64,000 nt of DNA from assembly GCA_021604525.1 (NCBI GenBank), contig BQJD01000003.1:76242-140241 (forward strand). The letters run 5' to 3'. Shown here in pieces: positions 37,170 to 49,412 of this stretch. Made by a program: the position numbers and the translations under genes. Each line of letters starts with the position of its first letter. Position 1 is the first letter of the stretch. The notes below the pieces were generated by a model. The model worked only from the letters and a program-made list of their open reading frames with translations. It was not told the origin of the DNA and ran no database searches. The DNA comes from a marine bacterium B5-7. GTDB taxonomy: Bacteria > Pseudomonadota > Gammaproteobacteria > Arenicellales > CAJQKF01.

Positions 37170-37628
37170 ATGTCACAGCATAGAATGAAGCGTTGCACTA
37201 AAGTATTTTTGTTGGTCATTGTGGTGGCGGGAGGCGTTGCGGCACTTGTTCATAATTTTGGTGGTCACTTTGATGCGCGAGCGGATCGTATGGTATCGCA
37301 CATGGACCGACAGCTTGAACTTGATGTTGAACAACGACGTGCGCTTAATGGATTAAAAAGCGATCTATTGGGCTTAAAACGGGAGATGCGTGAACTTACG
37401 GGAGACGGACTGGACCAATGGGTTGACATGATTGTTGCTGATGAACTTGATCAACAACGAATGCTCACAATGATCGAAGACAAAACTCGTCAGATCAATG
37501 AGCAGGCACCACAATTGGTAGCATCTCTGGCTCGATTTACGGATAGCCTCGATGCCAGCCAAAAGTCGATTTTGAAGGAAAAGCTTTATAGCATAAGTGA
37601 GCGCCGAGATAATCACCATCATTGGTAG
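37170..37628 (+). CDS. Spy/CpxP-like periplasmic stress protein
   Basis: A 152-residue protein with an N-terminal membrane or signal segment (VFLLVIVVAGGVAALV) and a helical, charged body. The layout (small, helical, Arg/Glu/Gln rich, histidine-rich end RRDNHHHW) matches the Spy/CpxP family, periplasmic proteins tied to envelope stress and metal sensing. The LTxxQ motif is not clear, so the family call is moderate. It precedes a response regulator and a kinase in the same direction, as in Cpx systems. Confidence 0.65.
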   Translation: MSQHRMKRCTKVFLLVIVVAGGVAALVHNFGGHFDARADRMVSHMDRQLELDVEQRRALNGLKSDLLGLKREMRELTGDGLDQWVDMIVADELDQQRMLTMIEDKTRQINEQAPQLVASLARFTDSLDASQKSILKEKLYSISERRDNHHHW

Positions 37629-37782
37629 TCATTGCAGATCAGGTGCATCATGGTCGCCGTCGAAGAATTAGTAAATCATTCTCGACGGCGATTCATATTG
37701 CGTTTATCGCCATATGGATTACCAATACAACCAAAATCGACGTAGTGTTGTTATTACTCGTTTACATGCATCAACCCGACTC

Positions 37783-38448
37783 ATGACACACATTCTACTT
37801 ATTGATGACGATGAGCGATTAGGTCCACTGCTGGCCGAGTACTTTCAACGTTATAACCTGAATCTCGAAGCGGTGGTTACGCCTCAAGAAGGGCTGGACA
37901 GGTTGAATAACGAAAATTTTGATCTGGTTATCCTCGACGTAATGTTGCCTGACTTTGATGGATTTGAAGCTTGCCGGAGAATCCGTCGTGGTAACGACAT
38001 ACCAATTATCATGTTGACTGCGCGGGGTGATGTGCTCGATCGAGTCGTGGGGCTTGAGATTGGCGCAGATGATTACCTGGCAAAACCGTTTGAACCACGA
38101 GAACTGGTCGCTCGGGTACACAACATCCTTAAACGAAGTCGGCCTGTCACGCGCGATTCAGGAGTATTGCTTTTCGGTGAGCTGGCCATTGATCTTGCCA
38201 GACGACGGGTTGATGTAGACGGAGAAGATGTGCAACTCACAGGACGGGAGTATGAATTGCTTGTTCTTTTAGCCAGGCAGCCACGCAAAAAATTCACCCG
38301 CGATGAGATTATCTCGGAACTTCGCGGATCTGATGCACAGATATATTCAAGGGCGGTGGATATTTCCATCAGCCGTCTGCGACAAAAACTTAAGCCGCTC
38401 GATCCAATTCGAACTGTGCGGGGCACCGGCTATGAGTTTGTGCCATGA
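37783..38448 (+). CDS. OmpR-family response regulator, CpxR-like
   Basis: A 221-residue response regulator with receiver domain (ILLIDDDERLG; phosphorylated Asp about 52 in VILDVMLPDFDG; Thr in MLTARGD; Lys in YLAKPF) and a winged-helix DNA-binding domain (LTGREYELLVLLARQP, SRAVDISISRLRQKL). The start at 37783 is chosen since the upstream residues do not match the family. Its stop overlaps the kinase start (ATGA). It should control the Spy-like gene and probably its own operon (inference). Confidence 0.93.
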   Translation: MTHILLIDDDERLGPLLAEYFQRYNLNLEAVVTPQEGLDRLNNENFDLVILDVMLPDFDGFEACRRIRRGNDIPIIMLTARGDVLDRVVGLEIGADDYLAKPFEPRELVARVHNILKRSRPVTRDSGVLLFGELAIDLARRRVDVDGEDVQLTGREYELLVLLARQPRKKFTRDEIISELRGSDAQIYSRAVDISISRLRQKLKPLDPIRTVRGTGYEFVP

Positions 38449-39788
38449 AATGCAGGCATAAACCCAGGTCTGGTGTGAGACGCTGGCATAAATTATCTGC
38501 CCACTTATTAACGCTGTTTTTAATCACGGGCGTACTTCTCGTATTCATAATCACCGGGTTGTTTAGCGGTGTGTGGACATCCTACTTTGAGGATTCTGTT
38601 CAGCCTCATCTCGAACAGTATATCGAGTACATCGGTCAGGAAATTGGTTCGTCACCGGATGTGAAAGTAGCCGCGGCAATAGCAAAAAGACTACCACTTG
38701 ATATCGTAATTCAAACCAATGAAGGAGAATGGTCGTCCCTTGATTCCACCTTTGACAAGGCGGCGCTTGAACCGGTGGGACACCACAAGAACATTGATGG
38801 ATTGGAAATTGGAGAGTATCGCGGTGACAGGTTTTACGCCCGCATGACGAACAATGGCTATACACTTACGTTGCTTACAGAGCCACGGCAACGACATAAA
38901 CGAGGATTATTTGCCTTATTGGTAATGCTTGCACTGGTACTTACCGTACTTACAGTCGCTTATCGAATTATTCGTAGAATGCTGCTCCCCCTTGAGACTC
39001 TGGATAAGGCGGTTACGCATATCGGTCAGGGTGATCTTGACTATCGTGTTGATGTCGCGCCACGAAATGAGATTGGTCGACTTGCCGATAGTATTAACAA
39101 GATGGCGGAAGACATTTCGGGAATGCTCGAATCCAAACGTCAGCTACTACTTGCTATCAGCCACGAGCTTCGGTCGCCATTGACCCGAGCGAATGTGGCG
39201 CTGGCATTACTTGAGCCATCTGATACTACACGGGCACTTAATAATGATCTTGGAGAGATGGAACAATTGATCGCCGACTTGCTCGAAGCAGAACGTTTAA
39301 ACTCGCGTCACGCCATCCTCAAGATCGAAGAAGTTGAGGTCGGTGATTTGATTCGAGACAGTATCTGCGAGGGCTTTAGTGAACAGGGTGTTTCGTTAAG
39401 CATTAGTAACGAATCGTCTATCGTTCGGGTTGATCGGTTACGGGTGCGTTTGCTTATTAGAAATCTGCTCGCCAATGCATTACGTCACAATCGACCCGCG
39501 ATTGGACCCGTCAAACTGACAGGTACCGTAATAAACGATACCTTGGAAATCGAGGTCTGTGATCATGGTGAAGGGATGAGCGAATCGGAAATAGAACACG
39601 CTGTGGAACCCTTCTGGCGTAAGGACAATGCTCGCCGTCGTTCTACAGGTGGTGCAGGTCTTGGTCTGTATTTGTGTCGAAAGATTGCCGAAGCCCATGG
39701 TGGTAACTTGACTATCGAAAGTGTTGTGGGTGTCGGCACCTCGGTAATAGCCCATCTGATAATTACCCGGTCAATTGCTGGTAATTAA
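38445..39788 (+). CDS. Sensor histidine kinase, CpxA-like
   Basis: A 447-residue kinase: N-terminal membrane segment, a periplasmic sensor region (about residues 50-150), a second membrane segment (GLFALLVMLALVLTVLTVAY), a HAMP domain, the phospho-acceptor His near 240 (LLAISHELRSPLTR), and an ATPase domain (N box in LIRNLLANALRHN, G1 in DHGEGM, G2 in GGAGLGL). It overlaps the regulator by 4 bases. The ligand of the sensor part is unknown. Confidence 0.93.
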   Translation: MKCRHKPRSGVRRWHKLSAHLLTLFLITGVLLVFIITGLFSGVWTSYFEDSVQPHLEQYIEYIGQEIGSSPDVKVAAAIAKRLPLDIVIQTNEGEWSSLDSTFDKAALEPVGHHKNIDGLEIGEYRGDRFYARMTNNGYTLTLLTEPRQRHKRGLFALLVMLALVLTVLTVAYRIIRRMLLPLETLDKAVTHIGQGDLDYRVDVAPRNEIGRLADSINKMAEDISGMLESKRQLLLAISHELRSPLTRANVALALLEPSDTTRALNNDLGEMEQLIADLLEAERLNSRHAILKIEEVEVGDLIRDSICEGFSEQGVSLSISNESSIVRVDRLRVRLLIRNLLANALRHNRPAIGPVKLTGTVINDTLEIEVCDHGEGMSESEIEHAVEPFWRKDNARRRSTGGAGLGLYLCRKIAEAHGGNLTIESVVGVGTSVIAHLIITRSIAGN

Positions 39789-39875
39789 AGATTCAGTTAC
39801 CAGGACATGCTGATAGTTGATGCAATTTAAATCCACATGTTGATTAACAATGGTATGCAACAGGAAGGGCCCTGC

Positions 39876-41030
39876 TCAGGATTTTAAAATTCTTGGCGTG
39901 CCAACCTCAACTACCACTCGTGCATCAGGTTTGAGCTTTAACTGTGCGACTGCACGATCAGGCACTTTGGATACAAACTCGGTTTCACCTACCTGAAGTC
40001 GAACCAATGTCTCGGCGTCGTCAAGATTGATAACTTCGACTACGGTCGCAGAGAGTCGATTCATTGCACTGGTGATATGGTTCGAATCAAGGCAGATATT
40101 GATGGCGTCAGCGGTGAGTCTAAGCCTTACTGACTGACCAACTGATTGTACTTGTCCTGGCAACTCGAGCTGTCCGCCGGGGAACTCGAGAAGCGTCACG
40201 TTATCCCTGGAATCAAACCTCTGGACTCGTGCATCGATCAGTGTCACGGGATTGCTGTCGTGTTCGCCAGATGTATGTATTTTTGAAAACAATTCGGCGA
40301 CCGGCCCACTTTCCCGAACCCGGCCCTGATCCATGATGACCAGGTGGTCGGCCAGAAGAGCAACTTCAGTTGGCACATGACTGACATACACTATGGGCAT
40401 GTTCAGGCTGTCATGAAGACGTTCGATATAGGGCAGAATATCCCGCTTGGTCGCGAAATCAAGCGATGACAGTGGCTCATCCATTAACAACACTTGCGGA
40501 CTCGTGAGTAAAGCCCTTGCTATGGCTACACGCTGTCTCTGTCCGCCGGATAATGTGTCAGGGTTCCTGTTCAGAAGTGAGTTGATATCAAGGAGATCGA
40601 CAACATCGTCAATATTGACCGTTCGCCTGTTCACTGCGACACGTTTCATCCCGTACTCGAGATTTCCCTTCACAGACAAATGATGAAACAGGCTCGCTTC
40701 CTGGAAGACATAACCTACGGCACGTAAATGAGGCCTGCGAAAAATGCCTCTTGAATCGTCCTGCCAGATCTCATTGCCAACAACCAATCGTCCTTTAGCG
40801 CGATGCAACCCGGCAATGGTTCTCAATACAGTGGTTTTTCCACATCCGGATGGACCGTAGAGTGCGGTTATACCCGGTATTGGTGCGCTGAAGTCTATAT
40901 CAAGATTGAATTTACCAAGATTGCCCTGAAGCGATAACGATATGCAGTTATCCACAGGCTGATCGGTAGTCGTATCGGAATCGAGGCATTCTGTTTGAGT
41001 ATTACCTGGATCAGGTTTGATCAGTGCCAT
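39876..41030 (-). CDS. modC: Molybdate ABC transporter ATP-binding protein
   Basis: A 384-residue ATPase. Walker A is [14 protein letters not shown], the Q-loop is [13 protein letters not shown], the signature is [16 protein letters not shown], and Walker B is [14 protein letters not shown]-terminal TOBE/Mop-type molybdate domain begins about residue 310 ([20 protein letters not shown]). It starts about 10 bases inside the modB gene, so the two are coupled. It has an unusual N-terminal tail of about 30 residues. Confidence 0.95.
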   Translation of the reverse strand: MALIKPDPGNTQTECLDSDTTTDQPVDNCISLSLQGNLGKFNLDIDFSAPIPGITALYGPSGCGKTTVLRTIAGLHRAKGRLVVGNEIWQDDSRGIFRRPHLRAVGYVFQEASLFHHLSVKGNLEYGMKRVAVNRRTVNIDDVVDLLDINSLLNRNPDTLSGGQRQRVAIARALLTSPQVLLMDEPLSSLDFATKRDILPYIERLHDSLNMPIVYVSHVPTEVALLADHLVIMDQGRVRESGPVAELFSKIHTSGEHDSNPVTLIDARVQRFDSRDNVTLLEFPGGQLELPGQVQSVGQSVRLRLTADAINICLDSNHITSAMNRLSATVVEVINLDDAETLVRLQVGETEFVSKVPDRAVAQLKLKPDARVVVEVGTPRILKS

Positions 41031-41701
41031 CTGTGGCCCACTCTTTTTTCAATGAGTGTTACGGACAGAATTACGATGAAAGAAAATACAAGCATGCCGG
41101 CTGCTAGAAAATGTGCCTCACCCCAGCGCAAGGTTTCCACAAAGTCGTATATCGCGATTGACAGGACTTTCGTCTCGCCTGGAATGTTGCCACCGATCAT
41201 CAGTACAACGCCAAATTCACCGACGGTGTGTGCAAATCCCAATACGCATCCCGTAAGAAAACCCGGCCGCGCCATAGGCACTACGACAGACCAGAATGTA
41301 TCCGATGGTGAGGCACGCAGGGTGGCGGCAACTTCCAGAGGGCGATTACCAACTGCTTCAAATGCATTACGTATGGGTTGTACAACGAATGGCATCGAAT
41401 ACAGTACCGAACCTATGACCAGGCCTTCGAAACTGAATGCCAGAGACTGCTTGCCGAACCATTGTGCGACCACTCCGCCAGGTCCATTCGGCCCCAATGC
41501 GATCAATACGTAAAACCCAAGAACAGTCGGTGGCAGCACCAGGGGCAACGCAACGATGGTGGCAACGACTTCTTTTAATGTACTGTTTGATCGAGCCAGC
41601 CACCAGGCAATAGGCGTGCCAATGAACAGTAATGTAATGGTCGTTACCGTGGCTAACTCAAGGGTCAGTTGAATCGCAGGCCAGACTTCAGTGATATTCA
41701 T
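41021..41701 (-). CDS. modB: Molybdate ABC transporter permease
   Basis: A 226-residue inner-membrane protein with five or six helices. The EAA loop [29 protein letters not shown] and the [17 protein letters not shown] segment are typical of ModB. It lies 15 bases after modA and overlaps modC. Confidence 0.96.
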   Translation of the reverse strand: MNITEVWPAIQLTLELATVTTITLLFIGTPIAWWLARSNSTLKEVVATIVALPLVLPPTVLGFYVLIALGPNGPGGVVAQWFGKQSLAFSFEGLVIGSVLYSMPFVVQPIRNAFEAVGNRPLEVAATLRASPSDTFWSVVVPMARPGFLTGCVLGFAHTVGEFGVVLMIGGNIPGETKVLSIAIYDFVETLRWGEAHFLAAGMLVFSFIVILSVTLIEKRVGHRWH

Positions 41702-41716
41702 TGAGGATGATGATCT

Positions 41717-42481
41717 TTACGGTACATTCGTATAGCCATATCGTGCCATGACGGATTTGGCATCTTCTGTTTTTAAATATTTCATAAACGCCATTGCGGC
41801 AAGATTTCGCGCCCCGGATTCAAGAAGCACCGCATCCTGCGCGATTGGTGAATACAGTTTTCGCGGGACAATCCATCTTGAACCATGTTGATGGTTAACA
41901 ACCTGTGACAAGGCAACAAATCCCGCCGACACATTACCGGTTTCGACAAATTGGTAGACCTGGGCAATATTGTTGCCTCTCACCAATCGGTCGCGTAGTT
42001 TACCCAGTACATTCATATTCGATAATACTTCCAATCCCGCTGAACCATACGGCGCAGTCGTCGGATTGGCAATGGCCAATCTGCCGGTAAACAGATTGTC
42101 AAACGTCGATTCACCATGAACCCGGTCTGGATCCGGGCTGTACAGTACCAGTTGCCCAAAGGCATACGTAAATTGACTGCCGATGACAGCCAGGCCTTCT
42201 TCAATCGCTCGTGTCGGACGATTCTGATCGGCGCTTAAGAAAACATGAAATGGTGCACCCTGACTAACCTGTGCGTAGAGCTGGCCACTCGACGCAAAGC
42301 TGAAGGATGCATCAAATCCGGTTGCCTTTTTAAATTGCTCACCGATTTCAATTGCAGGTTCAGTGAAGTTGGACGCAACAGCAATTAGCACGTCGCTTGC
42401 CAAAGTCGGTGAAATTCGATTGGCAAGGAGGCAGGATAATGCGAACAGAGCAATGAATCTTATGCGATTGATACGTTGCAC
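41717..42481 (-). CDS. modA: Molybdate-binding periplasmic protein
   Basis: A 254-residue protein with a signal peptide (cleavage near TLASDV). The family segments VAVASNFTEPAIEIG-like (IAVASNFTEPAIEIGEQF), FSFASSGQLYAQVSQGAPF, LAIANPTTAPYGSAG and VALSQVV are present; oxyanion-binding Ser and Asn positions appear conserved. GTG start at 42481. Upstream is an ATCCTCA/TGAGGAT inverted repeat (42499-42520). Supports molybdoenzymes elsewhere in the genome. Confidence 0.93.
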   Translation of the reverse strand: MQRINRIRFIALFALSCLLANRISPTLASDVLIAVASNFTEPAIEIGEQFKKATGFDASFSFASSGQLYAQVSQGAPFHVFLSADQNRPTRAIEEGLAVIGSQFTYAFGQLVLYSPDPDRVHGESTFDNLFTGRLAIANPTTAPYGSAGLEVLSNMNVLGKLRDRLVRGNNIAQVYQFVETGNVSAGFVALSQVVNHQHGSRWIVPRKLYSPIAQDAVLLESGARNLAAMAFMKYLKTEDAKSVMARYGYTNVP

Positions 42482-42498
42482 CTCATCACTTGATATTT

Positions 42499-42520
42499 AT
42501 CCTCAATACGAGGTGAGGAT
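42499..42520 (-). promoter_or_regulatory. Inverted repeat upstream of modA
   Basis: A 7-bp perfect repeat, ATCCTCA (42499-42505) with TGAGGAT (42514-42520), about 18 bases before the modA start on the minus strand. It may be a weak terminator after the Smr gene or an operator. It does not match the ModE box I recall. Confidence 0.35.
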
Positions 42521-42552
42521 TATTGAATAAGGCCAGGTTACCTGCGGGCTGG

Positions 42553-43049
42553 TCAATGATGGCTTTTAAGATAAACATAAACGGCGCCATCGCCTCCGTC
42601 GCCGGGTTGTGCCGGCGCAAAGGCCAGTACCGTATCGGTAGTGGTCAATATCGCTCGAGTCATTTGTTTTAATACAGAGATCTGCTGTTCCGATCGTCTG
42701 CCTTTACCATGAATAATGAGTACCTGGCGATGACCATTCGAGACGCAGTGACAAAGAAAGGACTCAAGCATGCGTTGCGCCCGGTCGCGGCTGTAACCAT
42801 GTAAATCGAGAGTTCTCTGTGGGCGCAGTTCGCCACGTCGCAGTTTCTTCAGAGTCGCAGGCCGTAATCCACTACGATGGAAACTATCCGGCCTGTCCAT
42901 ATTATCGGCTCGGATAAAACTACCTGTCACAGAACTTGAAACGCCCTTTCTACGCCGCGGCGGAACGGGCGTAATGGTGTCCTGCTTAAGCGGTTTCACA
43001 TCGCTCAGCAGGTCGCTCAGTGACGGTGTGTTTTCATCATCCGCTGACA

Positions 43050-43050
<1 letters not shown>
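42553..43050 (-). CDS. Smr-domain (MutS2 C-terminal-like) DNA/RNA endonuclease-like protein
   Basis: A 165-residue protein; the Smr domain lies in the last 85 residues and has TLDLHGYSRDRAQRML, VLIIHGKGRRSE and VLAFAPAQPGDGGDGAVYVYL. The N-terminal part is a low-complexity basic region. The start MSADDENTPS at 43050 is preferred because it shares a base with the trxB stop (TGATG), while a longer frame from 43095 overlaps trxB by 46 bases. In E. coli SmrA/SmrB act as nucleases, SmrB on colliding ribosomes; this small one may be similar. Confidence 0.88.
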
Positions 43051-44069
<1,019 letters not shown>

Positions 44070-44190
44070 TCAGTAAACACTTAAATATAAAGGTTTGGTC
44101 CAATACGGCGCAACACTGTATCAGTGCGTATAAGGACGCATTGCAATTTGCCGGCAGGTTTCGCTTTGAGAACAGGCAGGTTGAACAGGG

Positions 44191-44196
44191 TATAAT
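44191..44196 (+). promoter_or_regulatory. Candidate -10 box (TATAAT) near ftsK
   Basis: A perfect hexamer followed by a G/C-rich discriminator (GCGCGCC), with TTGAGA 19 bases upstream as weak -35. If used, it would lie over the ATG chosen for ftsK (44195) and imply a later start. Confidence 0.4.
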
Positions 44197-46540
44197 GCGC
44201 GCCGTTCCCTCAACCCTTTTACGTCGTTACAAAGACCCCGGAATTTTGTCCCGTAAATCCTCCAAGACTTCAAGGAAACCAGCCGAAACAGCGAGTCAGC
44301 CGTCGCGACTAAGCCGCGAGTTAATGCTGATTGCGCTGGCTGCGCTGGTGTTCTACCTGTTTATTTGCCTGTTTAGCTACCATCCGTCAGATCCGGGATG
44401 GTCGTTCAGTGGCGGCGATGGTCAAATTCACAATATGGGCGGACCGTTTGGCGCATGGTTTGCAGATGTCATGCTGCAGGTATTTGGTTATTCGGCCTAT
44501 CTGTTGCCGTTTATCCTCGTTTTATTCGGCTATCGCGTCTACCGCAACCTGTCCTCTGACGAACCTGCATCACTGCACCGCCGCCTGATTCATACCGGCG
44601 GTCTGTTGGTCACACTCTTGGCTTGCAGCGGGCTTGAACATGTTCACTTTGCATCGCTGTCCGCCAACATGGAATTCCCCGCCGGCGGCGTATTTGGCGA
44701 TATTGTGACCGACTGGTTGGCACGCAGCTTCGGTGAAGTAGGTGCAACTGTCACTTTGTTAGTGGTGCTGGTTGCCGGCGTGTCGTGGTCGACGGACTTG
44801 TCCTGGTTCGCAGTCATGGATTTTCTCGGACGTCATTTTTATCGACTGTTGGACCGACTTAAAGCACTGCCTGGCGAGATTTCCGATCGCTTTATCGGAG
44901 CGAGGTCCCGAAAACAGCGGGCCGTGTCGGTGGCCGAGATTCGCAAGGAATTTGAAACTCGCAAACCGCCGAGAATCGAGCCGAAAATCGATAAACCGGT
45001 TGAAAGTGGACGTGTCGAGCGAGAAAAACAGGCGACTATATTCAAGGAGCGAGCGGTAACTGGCGAACGTCCGCCATTATCGTTGCTGGATACGCCGCAA
45101 CCTGGAAATGGTGGTTTTTCCCGGGAGTCGCTCGAGCATATGTCACGCTTGCTTGAGAAAAAACTGCGCGATTTCAATATTGAAATCCAGGTTGTTGCAG
45201 TGCAGCCGGGTCCGGTTATTACCCGCTTTGAAATAGAACCTGCGCCTGGCGTCAAAGCAAGCCAGATCGTCGGCTTATCTCGTGATCTTGCCCGCGCATT
45301 GTCCGTTGTCAGTATTCGAGTGGTCGAAAATATTCCCGGCAAAACGGTGATCGGACTCGAGGTGCCAAACGAGATTCGTGAACTGGTGTACCTTTTTGAA
45401 GGTCTTAATTCTGAAGAATACGAGAACAGTAAAAGTCCTTTAAGTATTGTGCTCGGCAAGGACATCGCCGGTAAGGCGGTGATATCGGATCTTGCCAAAA
45501 TGCCGCACGTACTGATCGCCGGCACCACGGGTTCAGGTAAATCGGTGTGTATCAATGCGTTGATTCTATCGCTTATTTACAAATCCACACCCGAGCAGGT
45601 GCGCATCATCATGGTCGATCCGAAAATGCTTGAGCTGTCGGTGTATGAAAATATTCCGCATCTGCTCGCACCGGTGGTGACTGATATGCAGAAGGCTTCC
45701 AACGCGCTTCGCTGGTGTATTGTTGAGATGGATCGCCGCTTTCGACTGATGGCGGCGCTTGGCGTTCGAAATATTGTCGGATTTAATCGCAAGGTCGGTC
45801 CGGCCGCCGCGTCCGGCAAACCGATTCTCGATCCGCTGGCGGATGTCACATCGGATGAACTGCCAGAGGCGTTGATCGAATTACCCTATATTGTCGTTAT
45901 TATCGATGAGTTGGCCGACCTGCTGATGGTGGTTGGTAAAAAAATCGAAGAATTAATCACACGTATTGCCCAGCGTGCACGTGCAGCGGGTATCCACCTG
46001 GTGTTGGCAACCCAGCGTCCATCCGTGGACGTTGTTACGGGCTTGATCAAGGCAAACGTGCCGACTCGTGTTGCTTTTCAGGTGTCGTCCCGCGCTGACT
46101 CAAGAACCGTGCTCGATCAAATGGGTGCCGAACAGCTACTTGGTCACGGTGACATGCTGTTTCTGCCACCAGGCACAGGTTATCCAATGCGGGTTCACGG
46201 CTCTTTCGTTTCCGATCAGGAAGTACAACGGGTGGCCGATGAGCTACGTAAAATGGGTGCCCCGGAATTTGTCGACGAAATCACAGAGGGGGATTTCGGT
46301 AATACTGCAGGTGGTGACGCATTTGGCGACGCAGCAGGTGGGGAAGGGGATCCGCTATATGATCAGGCTCTGCGTTTTGTGACCGAGACCCGCCGTGCCT
46401 CGATCTCAGCGGTGCAGCGTCAATTGAGAGTTGGTTACAACCGTGCAGCACGCATGATCGAGGCGATGGAGGCATCCGGTGTTGTGGGTCCTAACGAGAA
46501 CGGTAAGCGGGCAGTCCTGGCGCCGCCACCGGCAGAATAA
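44195..46540 (+). CDS. ftsK: DNA translocase FtsK
   Basis: About 781 residues: four N-terminal membrane segments (about 50-190), a short basic linker, and the motor domain. In the motor are Walker A AGTTGSGKSVCINAL, Walker B IDELADLL, and AQRARAAGIHLVLATQRPSVDVVTG. A gamma winged-helix domain (LYDQALRFVTETRRASISAVQRQLRVGYNRAARMIEAME) that reads KOPS sites ends it. The linker is short against E. coli FtsK (1329 aa) but normal for many gammaproteobacteria. The start is uncertain: TTG 44141 gives 799 residues, and 44195 overlaps a TATAAT. Confidence 0.95.
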   Translation: MRAVPSTLLRRYKDPGILSRKSSKTSRKPAETASQPSRLSRELMLIALAALVFYLFICLFSYHPSDPGWSFSGGDGQIHNMGGPFGAWFADVMLQVFGYSAYLLPFILVLFGYRVYRNLSSDEPASLHRRLIHTGGLLVTLLACSGLEHVHFASLSANMEFPAGGVFGDIVTDWLARSFGEVGATVTLLVVLVAGVSWSTDLSWFAVMDFLGRHFYRLLDRLKALPGEISDRFIGARSRKQRAVSVAEIRKEFETRKPPRIEPKIDKPVESGRVEREKQATIFKERAVTGERPPLSLLDTPQPGNGGFSRESLEHMSRLLEKKLRDFNIEIQVVAVQPGPVITRFEIEPAPGVKASQIVGLSRDLARALSVVSIRVVENIPGKTVIGLEVPNEIRELVYLFEGLNSEEYENSKSPLSIVLGKDIAGKAVISDLAKMPHVLIAGTTGSGKSVCINALILSLIYKSTPEQVRIIMVDPKMLELSVYENIPHLLAPVVTDMQKASNALRWCIVEMDRRFRLMAALGVRNIVGFNRKVGPAAASGKPILDPLADVTSDELPEALIELPYIVVIIDELADLLMVVGKKIEELITRIAQRARAAGIHLVLATQRPSVDVVTGLIKANVPTRVAFQVSSRADSRTVLDQMGAEQLLGHGDMLFLPPGTGYPMRVHGSFVSDQEVQRVADELRKMGAPEFVDEITEGDFGNTAGGDAFGDAAGGEGDPLYDQALRFVTETRRASISAVQRQLRVGYNRAARMIEAMEASGVVGPNENGKRAVLAPPPAE

Positions 46541-46563
46541 TATTCATTCATGGAGTTGATGTG

Positions 46564-47190
46564 ATGGTTCGTATTGTGAGTGCGCTTTTAGGCGTTTGTG
46601 TCGTGTTTATCTCCGCAACGGCCAGTTCGAACGCTCTTGATGAACTCAACCGCTTTTATTCCGACGTATCGACGTTCGGCGCCGATTTTGAGCAAGTCGT
46701 TCTTGATGAAAACCTGAATCGGGTCGAGGAGAGCAGTGGACACATGTGGATTTCGCGACCAGGTAAATTTCGTTGGGACTATGAACCACCATTGGAACAA
46801 CAGATTGTCAGCGATGGCGAGCGGGTATGGGTATACGATATTGAACTTGAACAGGTAACAGTTCGCCGTCTCGACGATGCACTTGGCCGCACTCCGGCCA
46901 TTCTTCTCGCCGGGCGAGGCAATCTCGACCAAAGCTATGTCATAGAGGACAGGGGGCTTGTCGGGCAGGTGGAATGGGTCGCCTTGATACCGCGAGAGAC
47001 CGACAGCAATTTCAGTGAGATTCAGCTTGGTTTCGAGAAATCCGAACTTCGTTTGTTACAGTTGGCTGACCAGCTTGGCCAGATAACCCGTATCGTTTTC
47101 TCCAACAATGAAGTGAATTCCACCCTGATGGCGACACTATTCGACTATGCGCCACCGCCGGGCGTCGATGTCATTGACGATTCATTTTGA
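46564..47190 (+). CDS. lolA: Outer-membrane lipoprotein carrier protein
   Basis: Periplasmic chaperone (208 residues) that ferries lipoproteins from the inner membrane to LolB. Signal peptide ends near SATASSNA. Family core ADFEQVVLDENLNRVEESSGHMWISRPGKFRWDYEPP and the strand LQIVSDGERVWVYDIELEQV-like region are present. GGAG 8 bases upstream supports ATG 46564. The gene lies directly before crcB with 9 bases between, where rarA sits in many relatives. Confidence 0.96.
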   Translation: MVRIVSALLGVCVVFISATASSNALDELNRFYSDVSTFGADFEQVVLDENLNRVEESSGHMWISRPGKFRWDYEPPLEQQIVSDGERVWVYDIELEQVTVRRLDDALGRTPAILLAGRGNLDQSYVIEDRGLVGQVEWVALIPRETDSNFSEIQLGFEKSELRLLQLADQLGQITRIVFSNNEVNSTLMATLFDYAPPPGVDVIDDSF

Positions 47191-47199
47191 TCTCGCACC

Positions 47200-48877
<1,678 letters not shown>

Positions 48878-48888
48878 CAGGGATGTGG

Positions 48889-48922
48889 CGCCCCTGATTC
48901 CAGGGTCGTTATACCAGGGGCG
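48889..48922. terminator. Hairpin between serS and the convergent sxtJ-like gene
   Basis: An 8-bp perfect stem CGCCCCTG (48889-48896) with CAGGGGCG (48915-48922) and an 18-base loop, 11 bases after the serS stop. There is no strong T-tract. Position between convergent genes supports a terminator. Confidence 0.5.
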
Positions 48923-49001
48923 TTATCCAGAAACGTTCTGAAAACCAATCGTCGAGTAGTAAGCAGTGTACTGGTGGGTTGCAGCCATATTTAGATTGGT
49001 T

Positions 49002-49412
49002 CTAGAAAGGATGCGACATATGATCCTTTTTGCGTGCCGGTGTCTCAACCCGGTATGTCTGCTGTGATTCACTCAGCTTACGATGCATGGCGTCCCAACC
49101 GAACAGGCGCATCAAAAATCCAATGGGAAGAAATATCCCGTAGAAAAGGATGAACATGATGATACGGGTGTTAATGAACCCTAATACCAGGGCAATACGC
49201 ATCCAGCCGCGGTAGATTGGCTTGAGCGATGCCGGATGAGCCAGTGCCCACAGGGCGAAGATAGCGCCGGTTATGAAGGGCCATAGCGAATAATTGCCGC
49301 TGAAAAGAAAAGGGAGCACGACGCCGAATACCAGCGCAATCATGCCGCCAAAAAGCAGTCCAAATTGACGAAGTTGCTGTGGTGTCTGCTGGGGAATTTC
49401 GTTGAAGTTCAT
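49002..49412 (-). CDS. SxtJ-like membrane protein
   Basis: A 136-residue membrane protein with three or four helices (FGLLFGGMIALVFGVVLPFLF, IMFILFYGIFLPIGFLMRLFGWD). Its placement, overlapping the end of a NodU/SxtI-type carbamoyltransferase by about one base, matches the sxtI-sxtJ pair seen in many genomes. The short partner SxtK was not found after it. Exact role unknown. Confidence 0.8.
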   Translation of the reverse strand: MNFNEIPQQTPQQLRQFGLLFGGMIALVFGVVLPFLFSGNYSLWPFITGAIFALWALAHPASLKPIYRGWMRIALVLGFINTRIIMFILFYGIFLPIGFLMRLFGWDAMHRKLSESQQTYRVETPARKKDHMSHPF

